A DNA stretch of 64,000 bases. It comes from Ornithinicoccus hortensis (GTDB taxonomy: Bacteria; Actinomycetota; Actinomycetes; Actinomycetales; Dermatophilaceae). The position numbers and the translations under genes were made by a program. Every line of letters starts with the position of its first letter. The stretch's first letter is position 1. The stretch covers positions 1,488,001 to 1,552,000 of the forward strand of contig NZ_VFOP01000001.1 of the NCBI RefSeq assembly GCF_006716185.1, given 5' to 3'. The notes below the pieces were generated by a model. The model made no database searches and was not told where the DNA came from. It was given only the letters and a program-made list of their open reading frames with translations. Below are positions 36,624-46,972 of this stretch, piece after piece.

Positions 36624-36996
36624 GACGTCTCATCTGGCGCTCCGCCCACCCCACCGAACGTGTCGTCGGTCGGTCCCACCAGCCCACCGAGCGCGTCATC
36701 GGTCGCTCTCCGACCCCGTCCGGACGTCTCGTCTGTCGGTCGTCGGTGGGTAGGAGGGTCCGTCGCTGGTCGCTGCGGTGGATGGAAGCGCCCGGTCGAG
36801 CGTTCGGTCAGGTTGTAGGGCCGCCAGGTCAGGCGTCCGGTGGGGGGTGGAGACCGCCCGGTCAGACGTCTGGTGGGGGGGAGACCGTCAGGTCAGGCGT
36901 TCGGTCAGGTGGTGGGGCCGCCAGGTCAGGCGTCCGGTGGGGTGGTGGGGCCGCCCGGTCGGACGTCCGGTCGGGTTGTGGGGGCGTCCGGTGGGG
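36624..36996. repeat. 33-bp minisatellite in two inverted blocks
   Basis: Degenerate 33-bp units such as GACGYCTGACCTGGCGGYCC followed by CACCACCCCACCG. Four units (36624-36750) read on the plus strand and about six to seven units (36784-36996) read on the minus strand, giving a large inverted structure around a 30-nt centre. The minus block continues into the last 20-odd codons of the GNAT gene, and its stop TGA is part of a repeat unit. The rest of the 36541-36925 gap holds no credible gene. Confidence 0.85.
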
Positions 36997-39349
36997 GCCA
37001 CTCGCTGCGGAGCAGGTCGAAGCGGACGAGGTCCTCGACGGTGCCGTCGCGGAGCCGCTCGGCAGCCCGGTCGCGGCCGGTCTCGGTGAAGCCGGCGCGC
37101 AGCACCACCCGCTGGGACGCCGCGTTGCCGGCCGCCGCGGTGATCGCCAGCCGGGCCAGGCCGAGTCCGCCGTCCGCCACGTCGATAAAGGCGTGGCGCA
37201 CCGCGCGGCGCACCGCCTCGGTCATGACGCCGCGGCCGCGCGCACGGGGGTGCGACCAGTAGCCGATGAGTCCGCCCACCGCACGGTCGGCGGGTCCCCG
37301 GTGCCGGTCCAGCTCCATGATCGCCAGCGAGCCCAGGCACTCGTCCGAGACGGGATCGGCCAGGCACCAGGGCAGCATGCTGCCGGCCAGCGCGGCGGTC
37401 CGACAGCTGGCCAGGAAGGTCGCGGCCTCCGCCTCGGTGTACGGCGACGGCAGGTCGGTAAGGAACCGCTGGGCGAGCGGGTCGTTGCACGCCTCCACGA
37501 GCAGCGGGACGTCGGAGTCGCGCCACGGCCGCAGCCGCACGCTCTGGCCCTCGATGACCGGGACCTCCAGGGTGGCGGCGACGCCCAGCGCCGCCTGCGC
37601 GACCCGGTCGACGCCCTCGGGGACCGCCAGGTCCAGCCGCACCCTCCCGTCCGGCAGGGGTTCCCGCCCCCAGACCCGGAAGCCGCTGTGCCGCAGGATC
37701 GTCTGGGAGGCCAGGTTGTCCAGGGTGGTGTCCGCCCGCAGGGTGCTCAGCCCGGCCCCACCGTCCTCCGCGGCGCCCGTCAGGTGGTCCAGGACCGTGT
37801 CCAGCGCCTCCAGCGCCAGCCCGTGCCCCCGGTGGGCGGGGTCCAACCAGTACCCGACGTGGGCCGTGCCACCGGTGTCCCCGCGCCGTATGCCGTAGGC
37901 GCGCACGACCCCCAGGGGGTCCCCGGCCGCCGCCGCGATCCCGGGCTCCGGCGTGCGCAGGCAGATCGCCCACGTCCACTGGGTGCCCTCCCACTGCAGG
38001 TGCCGCAGGGCGGCCCACCACCGTTCGGCCTCGGCGGTCCCGGCCCGCGGGTGGTGGCCGGGACCGATGTCCGGGTGCCGCAGCAGGTCGGCCACGACCG
38101 GCAGGTCCCGCTCCGTGAACGGCCGCAGGGAGAGCCGCTCGGTCGTCAGCGTGGCCGGCGCGCCCAGGGTGGGACGCAGCCCGGCCCGCCCGGCCGGCTC
38201 GGCGACCAGCTCGAAGGAGGCCGTGTCGTGGCGCTCGCCGCCCGGCTCGTAGACGCAGGAGTCCTGCTCGGTGCCGGTGTACCGCCAGCCCGCGCGGACC
38301 AGCGCGGCCTGGGAGGCGGCGTTGCGCACGTCGGTGTTGGCGGCGAGCCGGTGCAGGCCCAGTCCCGACCTGCCGTCGGCCGGGTCGCCCGGGGCCGGGG
38401 CGAAGGCGTGGGCGGCGGCCAGTCGCAGCGCCTCGGTCAGCACCCCGCGCCCCCGGGCGGCGGGCACCGTCCAGTAGCCGAGCGTGGCGTTCCCGTAGGC
38501 GAAGCGCTGGTCGATGGCGAAGATGCCGAGCCAGCCCAGCGGGGAGTCCGTATGGGGATGCGCCAGGCACCAGTCGAGCTCCGCCCCGCTGGCCGCGGAC
38601 TCCCGCATCCGGAGCAGGTATGCCGTGAACCCCTCGGGGGTCAGGGGCGGCAGCGCGGCCCCGACATAGCGGTGCGCGAGGTCGTCCAGCTGCAGCCCGG
38701 CACGGTCCTCCTCGCGCCAGGGCCGCAGGACGACCCGGTCACCCGCCAGCACCGGCGGGACCAGCCAGCGGGAGGCGGGCACCCGCGGCTGGTCGGACCG
38801 CAGGGTGCCGACCCAGCCGGTCCGCACCACACCCCGCCGGTCCACCCGCCAGCCCGGCACGGTGCTGATCCGGAAGCCGAAGCCCCAGGCGATCCGCCGC
38901 GATCCCCAGTTGCCCTGGTAGGCCGCCCACTGCATGGTCCGGACCCCGCCCTCCCCGAAGGCGTGGTCGAGCACCAGGGCGACCGCCTGCGTCATCACGC
39001 CCTGGCCGCGTGCCCACGGGGCGGTGGCGAAGTCGAGCGAGGCCACCTCCTCGCCGCGGTACCGGTAACCGATCGTCCCGGCATACCGGCGTTCCCCCCG
39101 GTCATCGATCTCGATGGCCCAGCGCCGGTGCGCCTGCTCCCCGTCCGCCGCCCACCCGGCGCGCACCCGGTCCAGGAACGCGCGGGCCTGCCCCTCGTCA
39201 TACGGCTCCGGGGTGCTGGTGAACAGCAGGGTCTGCGGGTCCCGGGCCTGCTCGATCAGGCCCGGGAGATCCCCTTCGGTGTGCCCGCGCAGCAGGAGGT
39301 CCCCGCCCCGCAGCGCGGGGACGGCGGCGGGAGGACGTGCGCCGGACAT
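36926..39349 (-). CDS. Four-domain GNAT acetyltransferase
   Basis: 807 residues from ATG 39349, which has a TACGTT box 7 nt upstream (leaderless). Four RimJ/RimL-like GNAT units lie in tandem at about 10-190, 200-385, 395-575 and 590-785. Each keeps its own acetyl-CoA loop: PWARGQGVMTQAV, PAARGRGVLTEAL, PAHRGHGLALEAL and PRARGRGVMTEAV. Each also has the typical Asn...A/S-S-x-x-x-x-x-x-G-F/W end (GNAASQRVVLRAGF in the last). Ordinary RimL proteins carry one. The last ~22 residues (PPDAPTTRPDVRPGG...) are encoded by the minisatellite. Substrates are unknown. Confidence 0.85.
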   Translation of the reverse strand: MSGARPPAAVPALRGGDLLLRGHTEGDLPGLIEQARDPQTLLFTSTPEPYDEGQARAFLDRVRAGWAADGEQAHRRWAIEIDDRGERRYAGTIGYRYRGEEVASLDFATAPWARGQGVMTQAVALVLDHAFGEGGVRTMQWAAYQGNWGSRRIAWGFGFRISTVPGWRVDRRGVVRTGWVGTLRSDQPRVPASRWLVPPVLAGDRVVLRPWREEDRAGLQLDDLAHRYVGAALPPLTPEGFTAYLLRMRESAASGAELDWCLAHPHTDSPLGWLGIFAIDQRFAYGNATLGYWTVPAARGRGVLTEALRLAAAHAFAPAPGDPADGRSGLGLHRLAANTDVRNAASQAALVRAGWRYTGTEQDSCVYEPGGERHDTASFELVAEPAGRAGLRPTLGAPATLTTERLSLRPFTERDLPVVADLLRHPDIGPGHHPRAGTAEAERWWAALRHLQWEGTQWTWAICLRTPEPGIAAAAGDPLGVVRAYGIRRGDTGGTAHVGYWLDPAHRGHGLALEALDTVLDHLTGAAEDGGAGLSTLRADTTLDNLASQTILRHSGFRVWGREPLPDGRVRLDLAVPEGVDRVAQAALGVAATLEVPVIEGQSVRLRPWRDSDVPLLVEACNDPLAQRFLTDLPSPYTEAEAATFLASCRTAALAGSMLPWCLADPVSDECLGSLAIMELDRHRGPADRAVGGLIGYWSHPRARGRGVMTEAVRRAVRHAFIDVADGGLGLARLAITAAAGNAASQRVVLRAGFTETGRDRAAERLRDGTVEDLVRFDLLRSEWPPPDAPTTRPDVRPGGPTTPPDA

Positions 39350-39417
39350 GGCGCCCAACGTAGCCCGAACGCCTGCGGCCTGAGCATACGGTTTCCGCTC
39401 TGCACAGCCTGAGCGTT

Positions 39418-39423
39418 TAGCCT
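39418..39423 (+). promoter_or_regulatory. Predicted -10 box of secA
   Basis: TAGCCT in a relatively AT-rich stretch about 35 nt before the secA GTG, followed by a CAGGAG ribosome site. No convincing -35. Confidence 0.45.
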
Positions 39424-39457
39424 AGGGGAGTTCACCACGACGTGTCAGGAGACCTGG

Positions 39458-42226
<2,769 letters not shown>

Positions 42227-42236
42227 GCGCCGCCGG

Positions 42237-42290
42237 GGTCCTCGAGGGACGTCAGCCCGGCTCGGGCGACGTCAGCCCAGCTCGAGGACC
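42237..42290. terminator. Inverted repeat after secA
   Basis: GGTCCTCGAG at 42237 pairs perfectly with CTCGAGGACC ending at 42290, enclosing two copies of GACGTCAGCCC. It spans the convergent ends of secA and the Rv3235-like gene, partly inside the latter. Confidence 0.5.
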
Positions 42291-42811
42291 GTCATCAGCC
42301 ACCGGCCGTCGACCCCGCACAACCGGGCGGCGACGGCCCGGATCCGGCCCCCGTGGTCGACCACTGCGGCGACCTCGGCGACGCCGTCGGCCGGCTGGCA
42401 GACCCGCAGGGCCCGCACCCGGACGGGGCGCTGGCGCTGCAGCCGACGTCGCGCCAGCACCCCGCGCCGGGTGAACCGGCCCAGGATGTCCTCGGTGACC
42501 CACCGGCTCAGCTGTCCGGCCGGGCGGGTGCCGTCGCCGACCTCCAGGAGGACGCGCAGCAGCCGGCCCGCCCAGTCGGCGGGATCCGGGAGGTCCTGCG
42601 CCGTGGTCGCCTGCGGCCCGAAGTAGGAGTCCTCGAAGCCCCGGCGGAAGTCCACCGCGAGCACCCCCTGCACGAAGTCGTCATCCGGCGGTGGGATGAC
42701 GAAGTCGCCCGGGGCCGGCTCGGTGGCCGGGATCGGGAGCACCCGTAGCTCGGCCTGGACCGGGTGCGCCGGGGTGCTGGCCCAGGCCGCCGGCTGGGGC
42801 TGGGCGCTCAT
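42272..42811 (-). CDS. Rv3235-like family protein (DUF6459 type)
   Basis: 179 residues from ATG 42811, coupled to the LysM gene by ATGA. The N-terminal half is Pro-rich and low complexity, and the C-terminal half is conserved in secA neighbours (PADWAGRLLRVLLEVGDGTR; ILGRFTRRGVLARRRLQRQR; VRALRVCQPADGVAEVAAVV). No catalytic motif is seen and the function is unknown. Its location downstream of and convergent to secA is a conserved actinobacterial feature. Confidence 0.7.
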   Translation of the reverse strand: MSAQPQPAAWASTPAHPVQAELRVLPIPATEPAPGDFVIPPPDDDFVQGVLAVDFRRGFEDSYFGPQATTAQDLPDPADWAGRLLRVLLEVGDGTRPAGQLSRWVTEDILGRFTRRGVLARRRLQRQRPVRVRALRVCQPADGVAEVAAVVDHGGRIRAVAARLCGVDGRWLMTVLELG

Positions 42812-43641
42812 GACGCCGCCCCGTGGGGGACGTGCGCCGACGGCGCCACGAGCACCTGTCCCGGCCGGATCAGGTCGGGGTCCGGGCCGATCACGTCCCG
42901 GTTGGCCGCGTGCCAGCGGGGCCACTCCGCTGCGACGTCCTCGGGCGTGGCCTCCGGCCCCAGGTGTCGCGCGGCGATCGACCAGAGGGTGTCCCCGGAC
43001 CGGACCACGACCCGCTCCGAGACGTCCGGGGTGCCCGACCCGGTGGTGCGCGGCCCGCCGCCGACCAGGAGCCTGACGTCGGCCCGGTGCGCCGGCTCCG
43101 GCGGCTGCCATCCCGGCTGCGGGGCCGGCCTCCCGTCGGTGTCACCGCCGCGGCCGAGCGAGGTGTCCGCGGGCCCAGTGCGCCAGTCCGGGACCGGAGC
43201 GGGTGCGGGCGCGGGTGCCGTGGCCGTCGCGGTGACGGCCGGTGACTCCAGCGCCGTCGAGGCGTGGGCCGCGGTGGGGCCCGCGACCGCCACGGCCAGC
43301 AGGAGGGCCGCGACCCGGGCTGCCGAGCGCGGCGCGACCAGACGGCCCAGCCGCCGGACCGGGCGCAGGGCGCGACCGCGGGTCACCAGCGCCGCACCGA
43401 GCAGGAGCAGGACGGCCAACCAGCCGAGCAGGAGTGCTCCGGCGGTGCCGGCCAGGTGCTCGATCCCGGTCGCCACCGGTTGCGGGGGTGCGGACCCGGT
43501 CACCAGGTCCAGCCACCACCCGACCTGCGCCCGCCCCACGGCCAGGGCGCCGGCCGCGGCGAGCAACCCGGCAGCGCCGCCCAGCAGGCCTGCCCGCCGT
43601 GAGGTGGGGACCGGGATGGGGGCCGAGGCGGTGACTTTCAT
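42808..43641 (-). CDS. LysM-domain membrane protein
   Basis: 277 residues from ATG 43641, preceded by CCAGGAGCG. Three hydrophobic segments (AGLLGGAAGLLAAAGALAVG, LLLGWLAVLLLLGAALVTRG, VAALLLAVAVAGPTAAHAST) are followed by an Ala/Pro linker and a C-terminal LysM (about 215-268: VVRSGDTLWSIAARHLGPEA, LIRPGQVLVAP). It probably binds peptidoglycan from the membrane. It is the first gene of a two-gene unit with the Rv3235-like gene. Confidence 0.85.
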   Translation of the reverse strand: MKVTASAPIPVPTSRRAGLLGGAAGLLAAAGALAVGRAQVGWWLDLVTGSAPPQPVATGIEHLAGTAGALLLGWLAVLLLLGAALVTRGRALRPVRRLGRLVAPRSAARVAALLLAVAVAGPTAAHASTALESPAVTATATAPAPAPAPVPDWRTGPADTSLGRGGDTDGRPAPQPGWQPPEPAHRADVRLLVGGGPRTTGSGTPDVSERVVVRSGDTLWSIAARHLGPEATPEDVAAEWPRWHAANRDVIGPDPDLIRPGQVLVAPSAHVPHGAAS

Positions 43642-43662
43642 GGGACGCTCCTGGCTCAATGC

Positions 43663-43698
43663 GTGCGTTTGCATTCGATTGCGAACAGTTAAACGCAC
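43663..43698. promoter_or_regulatory. Nested palindrome between divergent genes
   Basis: Outer arms GTGCGTTT and AAACGCAC are perfect 8-bp complements and surround an inner palindrome TTCGATTGCGAA. The site lies just upstream of the LysM gene and also upstream of the plus-strand hypothetical, so it may be an operator. The bound protein is unknown. Confidence 0.5.
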
Positions 43699-43776
43699 AT
43701 GCGGCTCGACGGCAAGGGTGGGTCCGTGGCTGTGGACAACCTGCGGCCGCCCCCGGGCCGGGGCAGGATGGGCCGT

Positions 43777-44364
43777 ATGCGGTGGAGCCGGTTGTTCGAC
43801 GACCTCGAGGCGCAGCTGCGGGCCGAGGAGCGCGCCGAGTTGCTCGCCGACGTCGCCGAGCACACCCGGGCCAGGCGGGGGCAGCAGGGACTGACCGACC
43901 GGATGGCCGCCGACCTGGGGCGCCCGCTGCGTCTCCGGGTAGCGGCGGCCGGCGTGCTCGAGGGGACGTTGGCCGAGTTGGGGGCCGACTGGCTGGTGCT
44001 GCGGGTGGAGCTACCCGGGGCGCGGGCCCGGTCCGTGCTGGTCCCGGTGGCGGCGGTCCGGGCGGTCTGGGGGCTCAGCGGCCGGGCCGACCCGCACGAG
44101 GGGGTGGCCCAGCGCCGCCTGGGGCTGCGCCATGCGCTGCGGGCGATCAGCCGGGACCGGGCCCAGGTGCGGCTCACTGACCTCGAGGGCGGTCAGCTGT
44201 CCGGGACCATCGACCGGGTGGGCAGGGACCACGTCGACCTGCGGGAGGTGCCCGAGGACGGCACGGGACGCGGCCGGGGGCACACCGTCGTCATGCCGCT
44301 GGCGGCACTGGCGCTGGTGGCGTCCGCTCCCTCCGCCGGTTCGCCCGGCGCCGGCGGGGCCTGA
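43777..44364 (+). CDS. Conserved actinobacterial hypothetical protein
   Basis: 195 residues from ATG 43777 (MRWSRLFDDLEAQLRAEERA). ATG 43768 in the same frame is possible, but a CAGGAT box sits 7 nt before 43777. It has an N-terminal amphipathic helix (ELLADVAEHTRARRGQQGLT) and then two small beta-rich repeats, LRLRVAAAGVLEGTLAELGA and VRLTDLEGGQLSGTIDRVGR, reminiscent of Sm/SH3-like barrels. Function is unknown. It is convergent with the HTH gene. Confidence 0.7.
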   Translation: MRWSRLFDDLEAQLRAEERAELLADVAEHTRARRGQQGLTDRMAADLGRPLRLRVAAAGVLEGTLAELGADWLVLRVELPGARARSVLVPVAAVRAVWGLSGRADPHEGVAQRRLGLRHALRAISRDRAQVRLTDLEGGQLSGTIDRVGRDHVDLREVPEDGTGRGRGHTVVMPLAALALVASAPSAGSPGAGGA

Positions 44365-44394
44365 CCCCGGATACCGGGCCGGCGCCGGCGGACC

Positions 44395-44640
44395 TCAATC
44401 CGCCTCGGAGTCGGAGTCCGGCTCCGACTCGGCCAGTTCCTCCCCGCGCGCGATGGATTCCCGGGTCTCGGCATACATCCGCTGGATGTAGTCCTCCAGC
44501 GCGGAGTCCTCCACCCGCCAGACCCCGCGGCCCCCCACCTTGATGCCGGCCAGGGCCCCGCTGCGGACCAGCGCCTTGGCCTGGGCCAACGTGACGTTCA
44601 ACGTCTCGGCGACGTCGGTCAGGGTCAGGAAGCGTGGCAC
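44395..44640 (-). CDS. Small helix-turn-helix DNA-binding protein (excisionase/BldC-like)
   Basis: 81 residues from GTG 44640, with AGAGG upstream. MerR/excisionase-type HTH: FLTLTDVAETLNVTLAQAKA, LVRSGALAGIKVGGRGVWRV, EDSALEDYIQRMYAETRE, followed by a very acidic tail (ESEPDSDSEAD). No recombinase or phage gene is adjacent, so it is more likely a chromosomal regulator than an excisionase. It is divergent from the SAF-domain gene and may control it. Confidence 0.85.
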   Translation of the reverse strand: MPRFLTLTDVAETLNVTLAQAKALVRSGALAGIKVGGRGVWRVEDSALEDYIQRMYAETRESIARGEELAESEPDSDSEAD

Positions 44641-44818
44641 CGGCCACCTCTTTCGTCACGGCTACGGGGTCGCGGGGGAGATCGACTTGTGCCAGATTTT
44701 AACCGTCCCGGGGTTCCCGCCGGAGGGACCTGTGGACAAGATGGGTGCGCCGGCGGGGTGCAGGGTTAGCGTGCCTCGTGGCGGTGACCTCGATGGCGAG
44801 GGGACAGGAGGCTGGAGG

Positions 44819-45484
44819 ATGGCCGCAGAGGAGCAGGCCCGGAAGGCACGCAGGCTCCAGGTGCCGGGGTGGCGCGACGCCCGGCTGCTCGTGGGGGCCC
44901 TGCTGGTGCTCCTCTCGGTGGCCGGTGGCGCACGCCTGGTGGCCGCGCTGGACGACACGACACCGGTGTATGCCGCGGCCCGGGTCCTGCTCCCCGGTGA
45001 GCAGGTGGCTGCCGAGGACCTGACGGCCGTCCCGGTCCGGATCGGGGAGCCGTTGGAGCACTACTTGGACGGGAGCCAGGCGGTGCAGCCGGGCACCTAC
45101 GTGCTGCGGCAGGTCGCCGCCGGTGAACTCGTCCCGCGTGCCTCCTTGGGCACCTCGCGGGAGGTGGACGACAAGACGGTGACCGTGCCGGTGGACCCGA
45201 CCGCAGCCGGCACCCTCGCGCTCGGTGACGTCGTGGACCTGTGGGTGAGCCGGCGCGACCCGGAGTCACCGGGTGCCACCTACCTGGCCCCGGAGCTGCT
45301 CCTCGAGCAGGCCGTCGTCGCCGGGGTGCCGACCGGTGGCCGCGCGCTGGGCGTCGGCGTCGGACGCGCCGCGGTCCAGGTGGTCGTCCCGGCCGATGCG
45401 GTGGGCTCGGTCATCGCCAGCGTGGACCAGGAGGCCCGGGTCACCCTGGTGCCCGCCCCGCGCAGCGCGCCCACCGGGGACTGA
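44819..45484 (+). CDS. SAF-domain (CpaB/RcpC-like) membrane-anchored protein
   Basis: 221 residues from ATG 44819 after AGGAGGCTGGAGG. There is a short cytoplasmic start, one helix (LLVGALLVLLSVAGGARLVA), and then a SAF domain (VYAAARVLLPGEQVAAEDLT; GTYVLRQVAAGELVPRASLG) and a second beta domain (KTVTVPVDPTAAGTLALGDV). CpaB-like proteins assemble Flp/Tad pili, but no TadA, TadB or pilin genes are nearby. It is followed 2 nt later by the CpaE-like gene. Confidence 0.8.
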   Translation: MAAEEQARKARRLQVPGWRDARLLVGALLVLLSVAGGARLVAALDDTTPVYAAARVLLPGEQVAAEDLTAVPVRIGEPLEHYLDGSQAVQPGTYVLRQVAAGELVPRASLGTSREVDDKTVTVPVDPTAAGTLALGDVVDLWVSRRDPESPGATYLAPELLLEQAVVAGVPTGGRALGVGVGRAAVQVVVPADAVGSVIASVDQEARVTLVPAPRSAPTGD

Positions 45485-45486
45485 GC

Positions 45487-46905
45487 GTGCCCGGCAGCAG
45501 TCAGCCGTTGTTGACGGCCATCACGCACCGGTGGGAGTCCGGGCTGGCCGAGCGACTCGGACGGTCGGATGTCGTGCACGTCGTGCACCGCTGCGCCGAC
45601 CTCGCCGAACTGCTCGGAACCGTCGAGGCCGGGCTGGGTCGGGTCGTCGTCGTGTCCAGCGACCTGCGGGGGCTGGACCGCGCCGTGGTCAGCGACCTCG
45701 GCGGGCACGGGCTGCAGGTGCTCGGTGTCCACCCACCCGACGACGAGGACGGGGCACGGGCACTGCGCCGCTGGGGCGTCACGGAGGTGCTGCCGGCGGA
45801 CGCGGACCTGGCGACCCTGGAGACCGCGCTGGAGCGGCTGCTGGGGGAGCGTGCCGGCCCCGCGTCGGACTGGGACCGGGCGGTCGAGGACGAGCTGGAG
45901 CAGGAGCCCGCCGCCGACCCGGGCGAGGCCCGCGCGGCCGGTGCCGAGGACGCCGACGGGGCCCCCGCGGCCGGGGACGTCGCTGCCGACCGCGACGGGC
46001 CCGGGGCCCAGGAGCCCCGGGAGCCCCACGAGCCCGAGGACGGGGTACCGGGCCGGGGCCGGGTCGTCGTGGTCTGGGGTCCTGCGGGGTCGCCGGGGCG
46101 GACCACCGTGGCGGTGAACCTCGCGGCGGAGATCGCCTCACCGGTCTGCGGGGTGCTGTTGATCGACGCGGACACGTATGCCGCGTCGGTGGCCCAGGTG
46201 CTCTCCGTGCTCGACGAGGCACCCGGTGTCGCCGCCGCGGCCCGGGCCGCCGACCAGGGGACGCTGGACCGGGAGGCGCTGGCCGCGCTCGCCCCCGAGG
46301 TCCTGCCCGGGTTGCGGGTCCTCACCGGGTTGCCCCGGGCCGACCGGTGGCCGGAGCTGCGCGAGCACGCGTTCGCCGACATCCTGGAGATCTCCCGGCA
46401 GCTGGCGGACTGGGTCGTGGTGGACGTCGGCTTCGGCCTCGAGCAGGACGAGGAGCTCAGCTTCGACACCCGCGCGCTCCGGCGCAACGGCCCCACCCTC
46501 GCCGCGCTGGAGGTCGCCGACCAGGTGGTCGTGGCCGGCGCGGGGGACCCGGTCGGGCTGCAGCGACTGGTCCGGGGGCTCGACGCGCTCGACGAGGTGA
46601 ACCGGGCACCGCGCACGGTGGTGGTGACCAGGGTCAGGGCCAGCGCGGTCGGCAGCGACCCGCACCGCCGGGTGAGGGACGCACTGGCCCGGTTCGCCGG
46701 GCTCCGCGACGTGCACCTGGTGCCGGACGACCGCGCGGCACTGGACGGCGCGCTCCTCGCGGGCCGGGTGCTGCGGGAACACGCCCCGCGGTCCCTGGCG
46801 CGCCAGGCGCTCCGCGACCTGGCCGAGCGCCTCACCGGCGGGGCGGGGGCGGCCGTGCCGGCCGGTCGACAGCCCCGTCGCTGGCGTCTCCGGTCGTCGG
46901 GGTGA
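45487..46905 (+). CDS. CpaE/MinD-like P-loop ATPase
   Basis: 472 residues from GTG 45487. The N-terminal receiver-like part (1-130: VVVVSSDLRGLDRAVVSDLG) is followed by an acidic low-complexity linker (about 140-190) and an ATPase of the SIMIBI class. The deviant Walker A is GPAGSPGRTT (198-207), with Arg205 where Lys is expected. VLLIDADTYAASVAQVLSVL and WVVVDVGFGLEQDEE follow. The loss of the lysine may impair hydrolysis. It pairs with the SAF protein, and membrane placement of a surface assembly is inferred. Confidence 0.8.
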   Translation: MPGSSQPLLTAITHRWESGLAERLGRSDVVHVVHRCADLAELLGTVEAGLGRVVVVSSDLRGLDRAVVSDLGGHGLQVLGVHPPDDEDGARALRRWGVTEVLPADADLATLETALERLLGERAGPASDWDRAVEDELEQEPAADPGEARAAGAEDADGAPAAGDVAADRDGPGAQEPREPHEPEDGVPGRGRVVVVWGPAGSPGRTTVAVNLAAEIASPVCGVLLIDADTYAASVAQVLSVLDEAPGVAAAARAADQGTLDREALAALAPEVLPGLRVLTGLPRADRWPELREHAFADILEISRQLADWVVVDVGFGLEQDEELSFDTRALRRNGPTLAALEVADQVVVAGAGDPVGLQRLVRGLDALDEVNRAPRTVVVTRVRASAVGSDPHRRVRDALARFAGLRDVHLVPDDRAALDGALLAGRVLREHAPRSLARQALRDLAERLTGGAGAAVPAGRQPRRWRLRSSG

Positions 46906-46972
46906 GACCGGAGACCTTCGGGGTGGGGCCTGGGACTGTGGAACCGGCGGTCGGATCTGCGACGATGGCCCG

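Noticed and set aside
44395-44640. Phage or plasmid excisionase
   Set aside because: No integrase, attachment site or mobile genes nearby; neighbours are chromosomal and conserved.
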